Shown here in pieces: positions 49,922 to 60,313 of a DNA stretch of 64,000 nt. This DNA comes from [Mycobacterium] fortunisiensis (GTDB taxonomy: Bacteria; Actinomycetota; Actinomycetes; Mycobacteriales; Mycobacteriaceae): assembly GCF_019050325.1 (NCBI RefSeq), contig NZ_VOMB01000016.1, forward strand, positions 124,001 to 188,000, written 5' to 3'. Each line of letters starts with the position of its first letter. The first letter of the stretch is position 1. The position numbers were made by a program, and so were the translations under genes. The notes beneath the pieces were generated by a model. That model was not told the origin of the DNA, made no database searches, and worked only from the letters and a program-made list of their open reading frames with translations.

Positions 49922-50953
49922 ATGCGCATCGGAGTTCTCACCGGCGGCGGTGACTGTCCTGGCCTGAACGCGGTGATCCGGGCGGTGGTGCGTACCTGCG
50001 ATCAGCGGTACGGCTCATCGGTGGTCGGATTCCTCGACGGTTGGCGCGGCCTGCTGGAAGACCGCCGGATCCAATTGGCCAACGACGACCGCAACGACCG
50101 TTTGCTGGCCAAGGGTGGCACCGTGTTGGGTACCGCGCGGGTCAACCCGGACAAGCTGCGTGCGGGCCTGGACCAGATCAAACAGACGTTGGAGGACAAC
50201 GGGATCGACGTGCTGATCCCGATCGGCGGCGAGGGCACGTTGACGGCCGCGCACTGGCTGTCCGAGGAGAACGTGCCGGTGGTCGGGGTGCCCAAGACCA
50301 TCGACAACGACATCGACTGCACCGACGTCACTTTCGGCCACGACACTGCCCTTCAGGTGGCCACCGAGGCGATCGACCGACTGCACAGCACGGCCGAGTC
50401 GCATCAACGGGTGATGCTGGTCGAGGTGATGGGCCGGCACGCCGGGTGGATCGCGCTGAACGCGGGGCTGGCCTCGGGTGCGCACATGACGCTGATCCCC
50501 GAGCAACCCTTCGACGTCGAAGAGGTGTGCCGCCTGGTCAAAAAGCGGTTCCAGCACGGGTCGTCCCACTTCATCTGCGTGGTGGCCGAAGGGGCCAAGC
50601 CGGCCGAGGGCACCATGCAACTGCGTCAGGGCGGCATGGACGAGTTCGGCCACGAGAGATTCACCGGGGTGGCGCAGCAATTGGCGCTCGAGGTGGAGAA
50701 GCGGATCAAGAAAGATGTCCGCGTCACCGTGCTCGGGCACGTCCAGCGCGGCGGCACCCCGACGGCGTACGACCGGGTGCTGGCCACCCGGTTCGGGGTG
50801 AACGCGGCCGACGCCGCGCATGCCGGGGAGTTCGGGATGATGGTGTCGCTGCAGGGCCAGAACATCGGGCGGGTGCCACTGGCCGATGCGACGCGCCGGC
50901 TCAAACTGGTGCCGCAATCCCGCTATGACGACGCCGCCGAGTTCTTCGGCTGA
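49922..50953 (+). CDS. pfkA: 6-phosphofructokinase
   Basis: A 343-residue group I/III phosphofructokinase. N-terminal [18 protein letters not shown] binds phosphate. The donor loop reads IGGEGTL, where the Gly at the E. coli 104 position marks ATP use, while PKTIDND has the Lys of PPi-type enzymes in place of Gly. This mixed set is shared by mycobacterial PfkA, which is reported to use ATP. It lies between gatA and gatB as in H37Rv (Rv3010c). A weak CAAGAT precedes the ATG. Confidence 0.95.
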   Translation: MRIGVLTGGGDCPGLNAVIRAVVRTCDQRYGSSVVGFLDGWRGLLEDRRIQLANDDRNDRLLAKGGTVLGTARVNPDKLRAGLDQIKQTLEDNGIDVLIPIGGEGTLTAAHWLSEENVPVVGVPKTIDNDIDCTDVTFGHDTALQVATEAIDRLHSTAESHQRVMLVEVMGRHAGWIALNAGLASGAHMTLIPEQPFDVEEVCRLVKKRFQHGSSHFICVVAEGAKPAEGTMQLRQGGMDEFGHERFTGVAQQLALEVEKRIKKDVRVTVLGHVQRGGTPTAYDRVLATRFGVNAADAAHAGEFGMMVSLQGQNIGRVPLADATRRLKLVPQSRYDDAAEFFG

Positions 50954-50965
50954 GTTCTTCCCACC

Positions 50966-51019
50966 AGCAGACACTTAGGTACCCCTCCGCCAGCGAATAT
51001 GGGTACATACGCGTCTGTT
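50966..51019. repeat. Second palindrome of the AGCAGACGC family
   Basis: Left arm 50966-50984 and right arm 51001-51019 match at 15 of 19 positions when folded. Both resemble the arms at 9570-9625 (core CAGAC..GTACC). It sits after the pfkA stop, before gatB, and could terminate transcription. Confidence 0.55.
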
Positions 51020-51043
51020 CGCGGGGGGAAGATGGGGCCCAAC

Positions 51044-51049
51044 TAGGAT
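51044..51049 (+). promoter_or_regulatory. -10 element of gatB
   Basis: TAGGAT ends 7 nt before ATG 51057. A leaderless layout, which gives gatB its own promoter. Confidence 0.55.
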
Positions 51050-51056
51050 CGTTGTC

Positions 51057-52568
51057 ATGTCTGTCGCCACCGCTGAACTCGTCGACTACGACGACGTCAT
51101 CGCCACCTACGAGCCCGTGATGGGCATGGAGGTACACGTCGAGCTGTCCACGGCCACCAAGATGTTCTGCGGCTGCGCCAACCGGTTCGGTGCCGAGCCC
51201 AACACCCTGGTGTGCCCGGTCTGCCTGGGGCTGCCCGGCTCGCTGCCGGTGCTCAACGAGTCGGCCGTCGAATCAGCGATCCGGATCGGCTTGGCACTCA
51301 ACTGCGACATCGCCCCATGGGGCCGGTTCGCCCGGAAGAACTACTTCTATCCCGACCAGCCGAAGAACTACCAGATCTCCCAGTACGACGAGCCGATCGC
51401 GATCAACGGCTACCTCGACGTCCCCCTCGACGATGGCACCACCTTCCGGGTCGAGATCGAACGTGCCCACATGGAGGAGGACACCGGCAAGCTCACCCAT
51501 CTGGGCAGCGACACCGGGCGCATCGCGGGCGCGACGACCTCACTGGCCGACTACAACCGGGCCGGTGTTCCGCTGATCGAGATCGTCACAAAGCCCATCG
51601 AGGGAACCGGTGCCCGCGCACCCGAAATCGCTCGCGCCTACGTCACCGCGCTGCGAGACCTCTTGCGCGGCTTGGATGTGTCGGATGTGCGGATGGACCA
51701 GGGGTCGATGCGGTGTGACTCGAACCTGTCCCTCAAGGCCGTCGGGGCGACCGAGTTCGGCACCCGCACCGAAACCAAGAACGTGAACTCGCTCAAGAGT
51801 GTCGAGGTTGCCGTCCGGTACGAAATGCGCCGTCAGGCAGCTGTTCTCAACTCCGGCGGCACGGTGACCCAGGAGACCCGCCACTTCCACGAGGACGGCT
51901 ACACCTCGCCGGGCCGCAGCAAGGAGACCGCGCAGGACTACCGTTACTTTCCCGAGCCCGACCTGGAGCCCGTCGCGCCCAGCGCCGAGCTGGTGGAGCG
52001 GCTGCGCCAGACCATTCCCGAGCTGCCGTGGCTGGCGCGCAAGCGGATTCAGCAGGACTGGGGCATCTCCGACGAGGTGATGCGCGATCTGGTCAACGCC
52101 GGTGCGGTCGAGCTGGTGGCGGCCACCGTCTCGCACGGCGCCTCCAGCGAAGCTGCCCGCGCCTGGTGGGGCAACTTCCTGGTGCAGAAGGCCAATGAAG
52201 ATGGGGTGGCGGTGTCCGACTTGCCCATCACCCCGGCTCAGGTGGCCGCGGTGGTCGTACTCGTCGACGAGGGCAAGCTGTCCAACAAGCTGGCCCGCCA
52301 GGTCGTCGAGGGCGTGCTGGCCGGCGAGGGCGAGCCCGAGCAGGTGATGATCGACCGCGGGCTGGCCCTGGTACGCGACGACTCGGTGATCCAGGCCGCC
52401 GTCGACGAGGCGCTCGCCGCCAACCCCGGCATCGTCGAAAAGATCCGTGGCGGCAAGGTTCAGGCCGCGGGCGCCATCGTGGGCGCGGTGATGAAGGCCA
52501 CCAAGGGCTCGGCCGACGCGGCCCGGGTCCGCGAATTGGTGCTGGCCGCCTGCGGCCAGGACGGGTGA
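51057..52568 (+). CDS. gatB: Asp/Glu-tRNA amidotransferase subunit B
   Basis: A 503-residue GatB, the kinase part that phosphorylates the tRNA-bound carboxylate before amidation. [23 protein letters not shown] is split here by the cradle motif; the zinc-like cysteines CGC and CPVCLGLPG follow. The catalytic fold is complete ([27 protein letters not shown]), and the helical YqeY-type tail at the end ([21 protein letters not shown]) binds tRNA. It belongs with gatCA but is transcribed separately. Confidence 0.96.
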   Translation: MSVATAELVDYDDVIATYEPVMGMEVHVELSTATKMFCGCANRFGAEPNTLVCPVCLGLPGSLPVLNESAVESAIRIGLALNCDIAPWGRFARKNYFYPDQPKNYQISQYDEPIAINGYLDVPLDDGTTFRVEIERAHMEEDTGKLTHLGSDTGRIAGATTSLADYNRAGVPLIEIVTKPIEGTGARAPEIARAYVTALRDLLRGLDVSDVRMDQGSMRCDSNLSLKAVGATEFGTRTETKNVNSLKSVEVAVRYEMRRQAAVLNSGGTVTQETRHFHEDGYTSPGRSKETAQDYRYFPEPDLEPVAPSAELVERLRQTIPELPWLARKRIQQDWGISDEVMRDLVNAGAVELVAATVSHGASSEAARAWWGNFLVQKANEDGVAVSDLPITPAQVAAVVVLVDEGKLSNKLARQVVEGVLAGEGEPEQVMIDRGLALVRDDSVIQAAVDEALAANPGIVEKIRGGKVQAAGAIVGAVMKATKGSADAARVRELVLAACGQDG

Positions 52569-52577
52569 TCGCGCCGA

Positions 52578-53207
52578 CTAGGTGACGGCGCCGTCGAACA
52601 CGGTCATCGCCGCGGCGGCATACTGTTCCAGCCGCTCGCGGGGGTAGCTCTCCGGGTCATGCACGGCCAGCCTGCCCAGCATCTCCGCGAACGACAGCAA
52701 CGTGTGGCCGAGGAGCTCGGGGTCCAGCCCGGCCAGCCGCGGATCCACCTCGATGCCGACCTCCGCCATTTGCTTGGCTTGCGTGAGGATCTCGTTGCGC
52801 GCGTTGCGGACCGCGGCGCGATAGTCCCGCGGCGCGCTGTCGGGCACCGTCAGAATGAGCCGCCAGCGCGTCGGGTTCTCCAACACGCAGTACAGAAAAG
52901 CGGTGACGGTCGTGGTGTAGGCGTTGGTCGGCCCGGCGGCCGACAGGTCTGTGGGCAGGGCGGTCAGCACCTGGGTCAGGCCCCGTCGATGTTCCCGGAT
53001 GAGCAGGGCGGTGACGAGCTCGGTCCGGGTCCGGAACGCGGTGTAGAGAACGGGTTTGCCGACCCCGGCGGCCTCGGCGACGGCCTCCATCCGCAATTCG
53101 TGCAACGGGCAGTCGTTCAGCACGGTCAATGCTGCATCCAGCAATTGCTCGCGCCGTTCTTCACGCGGTAGCCGCGGAGCATATCTGCGGCGCTGGCGGT
53201 CAGGCAC
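52578..53207 (-). CDS. TetR-family regulator
   Basis: A 209-residue TetR protein. HTH around residues 20-60: REQLLDAALTVL, MEAVAEAAGVGKPVLYTAFRT. The C-terminal helices are typical of the group with DPRLAGLDPELLGHTLLSFAEML. The GTG start follows TACCAT by 7 nt. No neighbouring gene is an obvious target, since lppZ is on the same strand upstream and gatB converges. In the H37Rv order Rv3008 and Rv3007c take this place, so it is accessory. Confidence 0.85.
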   Translation of the reverse strand: MPDRQRRRYAPRLPREERREQLLDAALTVLNDCPLHELRMEAVAEAAGVGKPVLYTAFRTRTELVTALLIREHRRGLTQVLTALPTDLSAAGPTNAYTTTVTAFLYCVLENPTRWRLILTVPDSAPRDYRAAVRNARNEILTQAKQMAEVGIEVDPRLAGLDPELLGHTLLSFAEMLGRLAVHDPESYPRERLEQYAAAAMTVFDGAVT

Positions 53208-53214
53208 CCGGGTA

Positions 53215-53220
53215 ATGGTA
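53215..53220 (-). promoter_or_regulatory. -10 element of the second TetR gene
   Basis: On the minus strand TACCAT ends 7 nt before the GTG. The AT-rich stretch near 53259-53270 and the 8-bp palindrome GACCGGTC just after it lie further upstream and could be operator. Confidence 0.45.
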
Positions 53221-53338
53221 CGTCATCGCCACCGCGCACTGGCAGCCACCGTCGCCCTTTTGTATTTATCTAGACCGGTCGACTGGGGCGGCCGAATCGG
53301 TGACCCGATCGGTCAGGCGGATCGAAATACCTTGTGGC

Positions 53339-54460
53339 TCAGGTCTTGTCGGCGTTGCTGCGCGGGAAGCCGCCACCCTGCGGGAACAGCGGGAAAACGA
53401 CGTCGTCGAAGTTTTCGGCATCTCCGGCAGTTCGATTCACGGTGGCACCCCACACGTTGCCGTCCGGCGAGAGCTGCAGGGCCCAGGCATGACCGCGGAC
53501 GTTTTCCCGGACCACTTCCGGGTCGCCGGTCACCGCGCCGGTGTCGGGCGCCAATCGCACCGCAACCGTCTTCTTCGTGTTGACCAGGTTGACCAACACG
53601 GTGCCCTCCAGCGCCGCACAGCCGGCGACACCCGGACGGTCGGGCCACGTCCACACCGTCGAGACCTTCGAATCCTTCGTGATGCGCTGCAGGCGATCGG
53701 CGGTGGGCGCCCGGTCGGTGACGTAGAGCGAGCCGTCCGCCGAATCGACACACATGCCACCGGCGGCACCCAGACCGCTCAGCGCGGTGGTGATCGGGGC
53801 CTGGTTGACCGTGGTCGGCTGCTCGATACGCAGCACCTTGCCCGCCAGTGAGGCCGGATCGGCGGCCGCCCCCGGATCACCGGCGTCGCCGGTCTGCACC
53901 AGCAGGGTGGTCTTGCTGGTGAATATCAAGGACCCGGTGTTACCCGTCGCCCCCTTGGGGATGCCGGTCAGGATCGGCTTGGGCACGTCCCCCTCGGCGA
54001 TCCGGATCACCCGGTTGTCCGACGGGGTGCTGACGTAGGCGTACATCAACCCGTCCTGGCCGTAGGTCGGTGACAACACGATGTCCATCAGCCCGCCATC
54101 GCCGGACGAGTCGACCGGGATCGTCAGCTTGATCTTGGGTTCGGCCTTCACCGACACCTCTTTGACCGCGCCGGTCAACCGTTCGGCGACCAGGGCCGAC
54201 TGGCTGTCGGGAAGCATGATCAACCCGCTGGTGCTGTCCAGGCAGCCCTGCATCACACCCTGCGCCTTGCATTCCTTGGGGAACGGCTTGGCCGGCAGCG
54301 GAGGCGGTGGTGGAGGCGTGGTCGTCGGACCCGGCGCCATCTTGGGCTCGGTGGTGAATGGCTCGGACTGGGCCGCGTCGAATCGGGCGCAGCCCGAGCC
54401 GACCAGCATCGCGGCACACAGAACGGCGGCCACCCCCATTATCCGCCGGCGCGATTTCAT
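53339..54460 (-). CDS. lppZ: Lipoprotein LppZ, sorbosone-dehydrogenase-like propeller
   Basis: A 373-residue lipoprotein. Signal peptide MGVAAVLCAAMLVGSGC ends at Cys24; a proline-rich linker (TTTPPPPPPLP) follows. The rest is a beta-propeller of the glucose/sorbosone dehydrogenase type (GGLMDIVLSPTYGQDGLMYA, GTGxx-like GNTGSLIFTSKT, GKVLRIEQP). Catalytic residues for quinone-dependent oxidation could not be confirmed. LppZ (Rv3006) is a surface antigen in M. tuberculosis. TAATCT ends 7 nt before the ATG, divergent from doxX. Confidence 0.92.
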   Translation of the reverse strand: MKSRRRIMGVAAVLCAAMLVGSGCARFDAAQSEPFTTEPKMAPGPTTTPPPPPPLPAKPFPKECKAQGVMQGCLDSTSGLIMLPDSQSALVAERLTGAVKEVSVKAEPKIKLTIPVDSSGDGGLMDIVLSPTYGQDGLMYAYVSTPSDNRVIRIAEGDVPKPILTGIPKGATGNTGSLIFTSKTTLLVQTGDAGDPGAAADPASLAGKVLRIEQPTTVNQAPITTALSGLGAAGGMCVDSADGSLYVTDRAPTADRLQRITKDSKVSTVWTWPDRPGVAGCAALEGTVLVNLVNTKKTVAVRLAPDTGAVTGDPEVVRENVRGHAWALQLSPDGNVWGATVNRTAGDAENFDDVVFPLFPQGGGFPRSNADKT

Positions 54461-54467
54461 GCCCGCC

Positions 54468-54473
54468 AGATTA
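54468..54473 (-). promoter_or_regulatory. -10 element of lppZ
   Basis: On the minus strand TAATCT ends 7 nt before the ATG. It is divergent with the doxX promoter, 110 bp away. Confidence 0.5.
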
Positions 54474-54583
54474 CGGATTGCCCGGCGGTGCGCGCCACGT
54501 CGGGACCTTACGTGCAGCCGAGACCGGACCGATACCAGGTAGAAGCGCCGGGGTAAATACCCGGATCGGACCGACCTTGCACT

Positions 54584-54589
54584 TACCCT
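54584..54589 (+). promoter_or_regulatory. -10 element of doxX
   Basis: TACCCT ends 7 nt before the GTG at 54597. There is no Shine-Dalgarno sequence. Confidence 0.5.
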
Positions 54590-54596
54590 GGCAGCT

Positions 54597-55442
54597 GTGA
54601 CCAGTCACCCACAGGACCCACAAGCCTGGCAACGACCGGGTTACTCGGACGATTCCGCCAGGCCGGCCGGGGCAAGCCTGGTCGATCCCGAAGACGACCT
54701 ACCGTCGGAGACCTACGGCGGTGACTTCGAAACCACCGCCATACCGCGCTACGACTCGGCCAAACCCGGCGACCAGGCGGCATTCAGCCTGGTCTCCGAT
54801 CCCGAGCCGCTGCCGTATGCACAAGCCGGCGGGCCGGCCCCGCTGGGTCCGTTCTCGGCCGAGCCCGCCCAGATCGACCGTGACGAGTTCGTCGACGACC
54901 GCGTCAAAGCGGCCGGCCGCCGCGGCACCCAGGACCTGGGGCTGCTGATCCTGCGGGTGGCCCTCGGCGGGTTGATGATCATCCACGGCTTGCAAAAGGC
55001 GTTCGGCTGGTGGGGCGGACCCGGACTCGACGGATTCAACACGTCGCTGGGGGAGATGGGCTACCAGAACACCGACATCCTGACCTACGCGGCCACCGGC
55101 GGACAGATCGCCGCCGGGGTCCTGCTGGTTCTCGGGTTGTTCACGCCCATCGCCGCGGCCGGTGCACTGGCCTACCTGATCAACGGCGTGCTCGCGGCGG
55201 CGATGGCCGCCCACGAACAGGCCCGGCTCTCGGAGCTGATCACCGACGGCACCGAATACCGGCTGATCGTCGTCGTGGCCGCGGCCGCGATCATCTTGAC
55301 CGGACCGGGCCGCTACGGCTTCGACGCCGGCCGGGGCTGGGCGCGGCGCCCGTTTGTCGGATCATTCGTGGCCCTGCTGCTCGGCGTGGGCGGCGGCATC
55401 GCGATCTGGGTGCTGCTCAACGGCGGCAACCCGCTCGGCTGA
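54597..55442 (+). CDS. DoxX-family membrane protein (Rv3005c-like)
   Basis: A 281-residue protein. The first ~115 residues are a soluble acidic, Pro-rich tail; then DoxX with about four membrane helices (LLILRVALGGLMIIHGLQKAF, YAATGGQIAAGVLLVLGLFTPI, and others). In M. tuberculosis DoxX forms a membrane complex with SodA and SseA that helps detoxify superoxide and thiols; the partner genes are not here. The GTG start agrees with the TACCCT placement. Gene position is as Rv3005c. Confidence 0.9.
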   Translation: MTSHPQDPQAWQRPGYSDDSARPAGASLVDPEDDLPSETYGGDFETTAIPRYDSAKPGDQAAFSLVSDPEPLPYAQAGGPAPLGPFSAEPAQIDRDEFVDDRVKAAGRRGTQDLGLLILRVALGGLMIIHGLQKAFGWWGGPGLDGFNTSLGEMGYQNTDILTYAATGGQIAAGVLLVLGLFTPIAAAGALAYLINGVLAAAMAAHEQARLSELITDGTEYRLIVVVAAAAIILTGPGRYGFDAGRGWARRPFVGSFVALLLGVGGGIAIWVLLNGGNPLG

Positions 55443-55465
55443 GACGGCCGGCCCTCTCAGCCGTC

Positions 55466-55855
55466 TCAGGCGTACGGATTCGGCACCCGCCCGCCACTCA
55501 CCTCGGTGAGCAGCGGCAGTGTTGCGAACGTCACGGCGGGCAGTCTCAGTTCGGTTCCGTCGTTGAGATCGGCGATCGCCCATGACGACCGGTCGAAGCG
55601 CAGCCCCTTGATATCGCTCCACGGCAGCGTCCGGCTGCCGCGCAGCGAGCGGGCCGTCACCCCGTCGGCGTCGGCGGTGGTCCGGTACCAGAAAATGGCC
55701 ACCGACAACGCGATCGGGATCACCAGCAGCACCGTGAACCAGGCCGGGTTGCTCAACACCAGGGTCAACAGGCCGAGCGCGAGGAAGCCGACCGCCAGGT
55801 GCGCCATAGGGGAAATCCGGATCACGACGGGGTCGGTTGCTGATCGAGGGCTCAC
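55466..55855 (-). CDS. cfp6: PH-domain membrane protein Cfp6
   Basis: A 129-residue protein with two membrane helices (HLAVGFLALGLLTLVLS and WFTVLLVIPIALSVAIFW) and a bacterial PH-like domain (DADGVTARSLRGSRTLPWSD, DIKGLRFDRSSWAIADLNDG). It matches Cfp6 (Rv3004), found in culture filtrate, although the sequence suggests membrane attachment. Start is GTG 55853-55855. It converges with doxX and is divergent from the ilv leader. Confidence 0.88.
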   Translation of the reverse strand: MSPRSATDPVVIRISPMAHLAVGFLALGLLTLVLSNPAWFTVLLVIPIALSVAIFWYRTTADADGVTARSLRGSRTLPWSDIKGLRFDRSSWAIADLNDGTELRLPAVTFATLPLLTEVSGGRVPNPYA

Positions 55856-55948
55856 CGGTTCATCCTCGCATCATCCCGGGGGCGGGCAGGTCCGGCGGCA
55901 CATGGGCGGCTCGCCGGCACTGCACATGGTCGGGGTCCGTGCCGCAAT

Positions 55949-55978
55949 TTGACCTTTAACCTGTACGGCAGCTACCGT
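55949..55978 (+). promoter_or_regulatory. Promoter of the ilvBNC operon
   Basis: TTGACC (55949-55954), 18 bp, TACCGT (55973-55978). The -10 ends 8 nt before the leader-peptide ATG, so the leader ORF itself is probably leaderless. Confidence 0.6.
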
Positions 55979-55986
55979 CAGGTGCT

Positions 55987-56058
55987 ATGCAGACCCCCGG
56001 ATTGCTCGTAGTAATTGGTTGGCGCGTTGATGCCGCGCTGGCCCCCTGCCGGGCATAG
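55987..56058 (+). CDS. Leader peptide of the ilvB attenuator
   Basis: A 23-residue ORF with the sequence [20 protein letters not shown] followed by CRA and a stop. Residues 6-10 are Leu-Leu-Val-Val-Ile, exactly the three amino acids the operon makes. Ribosome stalling at these codons (56002-56016) would control folding of the downstream RNA. It is followed by a long stem and an intrinsic terminator, so the design is the classical amino-acid attenuator known for actinobacterial ilvB operons. Confidence 0.85.
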   Translation: MQTPGLLVVIGWRVDAALAPCRA

Positions 56059-56112
56059 CCAACCGCATCGACGCGCCACCCTCGTACAGCTGCCTGCTGA
56101 CGGGGGTTTTTT
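56020..56112 (+). promoter_or_regulatory. Transcription attenuator of ilvBNC
   Basis: Stem A pairs TGGCGCGTTGATGC (56020-56033) with GCATCGACGCGCCA (56065-56078), one G-U pair. The terminator stem pairs ACCCTCGT (56078-56085) with ACGGGGGT (56100-56107) around an inner CAGC/GCTG, followed by TTTTTT (56107-56112). A ribosome stalled on the Leu/Val/Ile codons would cover the left arm of stem A and change the folding. The exact antiterminator has not been modelled. Confidence 0.8.
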
Positions 56113-56179
56113 GTTTGCCACAAGCATGCCGGAACCAATGAAAACCGAGATTCCCGAAGAGGACCGTGAAGAGGACATC

Positions 56180-58042
56180 GTGAGCGCACCGACAACGCGA
56201 CCGCCAGCCCGGTCGACAAGCGCGCCTGCCAATGGCGCAGCCAAGGCCAAATCAGATTCGGCTCAGTCCAAACGGGTTGCGCCCCAGCAACTCACCGGCG
56301 CGCAAGCCGTCGTCCGGTCGCTGGAGGAGCTCGGTGTCGACGTCGTCTTCGGCATCCCCGGCGGCGCGGTGCTGCCGGTCTACGATCCGCTGTTCGACTC
56401 CCAGAAACTGCGCCACGTGCTGGTCCGCCACGAGCAGGGTGCCGGCCACGCCGCCAGCGGTTACGCGCATGCCACCGGCAAGGTCGGCGTGATGATGGCC
56501 ACCTCCGGGCCCGGCGCGACGAACCTGATCACCCCGCTGGCCGACGCCCAGATGGACTCCATCCCCGTGGTGGCCATCACCGGCCAGGTGGGCCGCGGCC
56601 TGATCGGCACCGACGCCTTCCAGGAAGCCGATATCACCGGCATGACCATGCCGATCACCAAGCACAACTTCCTGGTGCGCAACGGCGACGACATCGCCCA
56701 GGTGATGGCCGAGGCGTTCCACATCGCCCGCTCGGGTCGCCCGGGCGCGGTGCTGGTCGACATCCCCAAGGACATCCTGCAGGGGCAGTGCACCTTCTCC
56801 TGGCCGCCACAGCTGGACCTGCCCGGCTACAAGCCGAACGCCAAGCCGCACAGCCGTCAGGTGCGCGAGGCCGCCAAGCTGATCGCCGCGGCCCGCAAGC
56901 CGGTGCTCTACGTCGGCGGCGGCATCATCCGCGGTGAGGCCAGCGCCGAACTGGCCGAACTGGCCGAGCTGACCGGCATCCCCGTCGTCACCACCCTGAT
57001 GGCCCGCGGTGCCTTCCCCGACAGCCACGAGCAGAACCTGGGCATGCCCGGTATGCATGGCACCGTGGCGGCGGTGGGGGCACTGCAGAAGAGCGACCTG
57101 CTGATCGCGCTGGGCACCCGGTTCGACGACCGCGTGACGGGCCAGCTCGATTCGTTCGCGCCGGACGCCAAGGTGATCCACGCCGACATCGACCCCGCCG
57201 AGATCGGCAAGAACCGCCACGCCGACGTGCCGATCGTGGGCGACGTCAAGGCCGTCATCACCGATCTCGTCGAGGTGCTGCGCCGCGACAACACCACCAG
57301 GGACTCGCTGGACCTGACCGTCTGGTGGGAGTACCTGTCCGGGCTCAAGGCCACCTATCCGCTGAGCTACGGCCCGCAGAGCGACGGCAGCCTGAGCCCC
57401 GAATACGTCATCGAGAAGCTGGGACAGATCGCCGGACCCGAGGCGGTGTACGTGGCCGGAGTCGGTCAGCACCAGATGTGGGCCGCGCAGTTCGTCAAAT
57501 ACGAGAACCCCAAGACCTGGCTGAACTCCGGTGGCCTGGGCACCATGGGTTTCGCCGTCCCGGCGGCCATGGGCGCCAAGTTCGCCCGTCCCGAGGCCGA
57601 GGTGTGGGCGATCGACGGTGACGGCTGCTTCCAGATGACCAATCAGGAACTGGCCACCTGCGCCATCGAAGGTGCGCCGATCAAGGTGGCGTTGATCAAC
57701 AACGGCAACCTGGGCATGGTCCGGCAGTGGCAGACCCTGTTCTACGAACAGCGCTACAGCCAGACCGACCTGGCGACGCACTCGCGCCGGATTCCGGACT
57801 TCGTCAAGCTGGCCGAGGCGCTGGGATGCGTCGGGCTGCGCTGCGAGCGGGCCGAGGACGTCGAAGACGTCATCAACCAGGCCCGCGCCATCAACGACCG
57901 GCCGGTGGTCATCGACTTCATCGTCGGAGCCGACGCGCAGGTGTGGCCCATGGTCGCTGCCGGCACCAGCAACGACGAGATCATGGCGGCCCGGGACATC
58001 CGGCCACTGTTCGACGAGAACGACGACGAGGGGCATGCCTGA
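56180..58042 (+). CDS. ilvB: Acetolactate synthase large subunit
   Basis: A 620-residue ThDP enzyme for the first common step of valine, leucine and isoleucine synthesis. Catalytic Glu is in [14 protein letters not shown]; the FAD region GMHGTVAAV and the ThDP motif [17 protein letters not shown] ([13 protein letters not shown]) are intact. The GTG start (AGAGGA upstream) gives [10 protein letters not shown], as in H37Rv IlvB1; an in-frame ATG at 56129 is less likely. ilvN overlaps its stop (TGATG) and ilvC follows, under attenuation control. Confidence 0.97.
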   Translation: MSAPTTRPPARSTSAPANGAAKAKSDSAQSKRVAPQQLTGAQAVVRSLEELGVDVVFGIPGGAVLPVYDPLFDSQKLRHVLVRHEQGAGHAASGYAHATGKVGVMMATSGPGATNLITPLADAQMDSIPVVAITGQVGRGLIGTDAFQEADITGMTMPITKHNFLVRNGDDIAQVMAEAFHIARSGRPGAVLVDIPKDILQGQCTFSWPPQLDLPGYKPNAKPHSRQVREAAKLIAAARKPVLYVGGGIIRGEASAELAELAELTGIPVVTTLMARGAFPDSHEQNLGMPGMHGTVAAVGALQKSDLLIALGTRFDDRVTGQLDSFAPDAKVIHADIDPAEIGKNRHADVPIVGDVKAVITDLVEVLRRDNTTRDSLDLTVWWEYLSGLKATYPLSYGPQSDGSLSPEYVIEKLGQIAGPEAVYVAGVGQHQMWAAQFVKYENPKTWLNSGGLGTMGFAVPAAMGAKFARPEAEVWAIDGDGCFQMTNQELATCAIEGAPIKVALINNGNLGMVRQWQTLFYEQRYSQTDLATHSRRIPDFVKLAEALGCVGLRCERAEDVEDVINQARAINDRPVVIDFIVGADAQVWPMVAAGTSNDEIMAARDIRPLFDENDDEGHA

Positions 58043-58557
58043 TGAGCAGCAACTCCACCCCCACCCATACCCTGTCGGTGTTGGTCGAGGACAAACCCGG
58101 TGTTCTGGCCCGGGTGGCCTCGCTGTTCTCCCGCCGCGGCTACAACATCCAGTCCCTGGCCGTGGGCGCCACCGAGCAGAAGCACATGTCGCGCATGACG
58201 ATCGTGGTCAGTGTCGAGGAATCGCCACTGGAACAGATCACCAAGCAGCTCAACAAGCTGATCAACGTGATCAAGATCGTCGAGCAGGAGGACGACAACT
58301 CGGTCTCCCGTGAGCTCGCGCTGATCAAGGTGCGGGCCGACGCGAGTAATCGCGGCCAGGTCATCGAAGCGGTGAATCTGTTCCGCGCCAAGGTCGTCGA
58401 CGTCTCCACCGAGTCGTTGACGGTCGAGGCCACCGGTACGTCGGAAAAGTTGGAGGCCCTGCTGCGGGTCCTGGAGCCGTACGGTATCCGCGAGATCGCG
58501 CAGTCCGGCATGGTGTCGGTGTCCCGCGGTCCGCGTGGCATCAGTGCCGTCAAGTAG
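58042..58557 (+). CDS. ilvN: Acetolactate synthase small (regulatory) subunit
   Basis: A 171-residue subunit. The N-terminal ACT domain (HTLSVLVEDKPGVLARVASL, SRRGYNIQSLAVG) binds valine for feedback inhibition, and the C-terminal domain (ALIKVRADASNRGQVIEAV, PYGIREIAQSGMVSVSRG) contacts IlvB. ATG overlaps the ilvB stop by one base. It is essential for full activity of IlvB. Confidence 0.96.
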   Translation: MSSNSTPTHTLSVLVEDKPGVLARVASLFSRRGYNIQSLAVGATEQKHMSRMTIVVSVEESPLEQITKQLNKLINVIKIVEQEDDNSVSRELALIKVRADASNRGQVIEAVNLFRAKVVDVSTESLTVEATGTSEKLEALLRVLEPYGIREIAQSGMVSVSRGPRGISAVK

Positions 58558-58563
58558 CGTTAA

Positions 58564-59613
<1,050 letters not shown>

Positions 59614-59629
59614 CTTTTCGCTTTTCTCG

Positions 59630-59688
59630 CCGAAACCGCATTCCAGCAGGCGTCTACTCGCACTTTTTCTGCTGGAATGCGGTTTCGG
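59630..59688. terminator. 20-bp perfect hairpin between ilvC and wrbA
   Basis: CCGAAACCGCATTCCAGCAG and its exact complement flank a 19-nt loop rich in T. It serves as a bidirectional terminator for the convergent ilvC and wrbA genes. Confidence 0.9.
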
Positions 59689-59710
59689 GCGTTTTGGTTA
59701 GGCGCTCCGT

Positions 59711-60313
59711 TCAGACCAGGCGCTGCGCCACGCTGACAACCCGGCGGGCCAGGTGATCCAGCGCATTGTTGGTGGCGTCGTCGAACTCGGTGATGTTTTC
59801 CCGGTTGGCGATCAGCCCCACACCGTAGGGGTTGCCGTCGTCGAACTTCACCGGATCGGTATAGCCCGGCGGCACGATGATGCCGCCGAAGTGCATCAGG
59901 GTCACGTACAGGTTCAGCAGCGTGGACTCCTGGCCGCCGTGCGTGGTCTGGGTCGAGGTGAACGCCGCATAGACTTTGTCGGCGAGCTTGCCCTGCGACC
60001 ACAGCCCACCCAGCGAATCGATGAACGTACGGAATTGCGCGCTGGGAGAACCGAATCGGGTGGGGGAGCCGAAGATCACCGCGTCGGCCCACACGATGTC
60101 CTCGCCGGTGGCGGCCGGAAGATCCTTGGTGGCCTCGTAATTCGCCGTCCACGCCGGGTTGTGCGCGAACGATTCCGGGTCCTGGGTTTCGGTGATGTGG
60201 CGCAACCGCACCTCGGCGCCCGCCGATTCCGCAGCGGCGGTGACGCGCTGGGCCATCGTGGTGCCGTGGCCGGTGGCCGAGTAGTAGATGACAGCGACCT
60301 TGGGCTGAGTCAT
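59711..60313 (-). CDS. wrbA: WrbA-type NAD(P)H:quinone oxidoreductase
   Basis: A 200-residue flavodoxin-like enzyme. The FMN-phosphate loop is YYSATGHGTTMAQR; other WrbA features are GSPTRFGSPSAQFRTFIDSL and FTSTQTTHGGQESTLLNL with PPGYTDPVKF. It performs two-electron quinone reduction and protects against redox cycling. The ATG overlaps the stop of the upstream gene (ATGA at 60310-60313), so the two are co-expressed. In the H37Rv order Rv3000-Rv2999 sit near here instead. Confidence 0.93.
   Translation of the reverse strand: MTQPKVAVIYYSATGHGTTMAQRVTAAAESAGAEVRLRHITETQDPESFAHNPAWTANYEATKDLPAATGEDIVWADAVIFGSPTRFGSPSAQFRTFIDSLGGLWSQGKLADKVYAAFTSTQTTHGGQESTLLNLYVTLMHFGGIIVPPGYTDPVKFDDGNPYGVGLIANRENITEFDDATNNALDHLARRVVSVAQRLV

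Noticed and set aside
56252..58036. Minus-strand open frame of 594 codons opposite ilvB
   Set aside because: The sense strand encodes a full acetolactate synthase. The antisense translation is low-complexity and has no recognisable domain.
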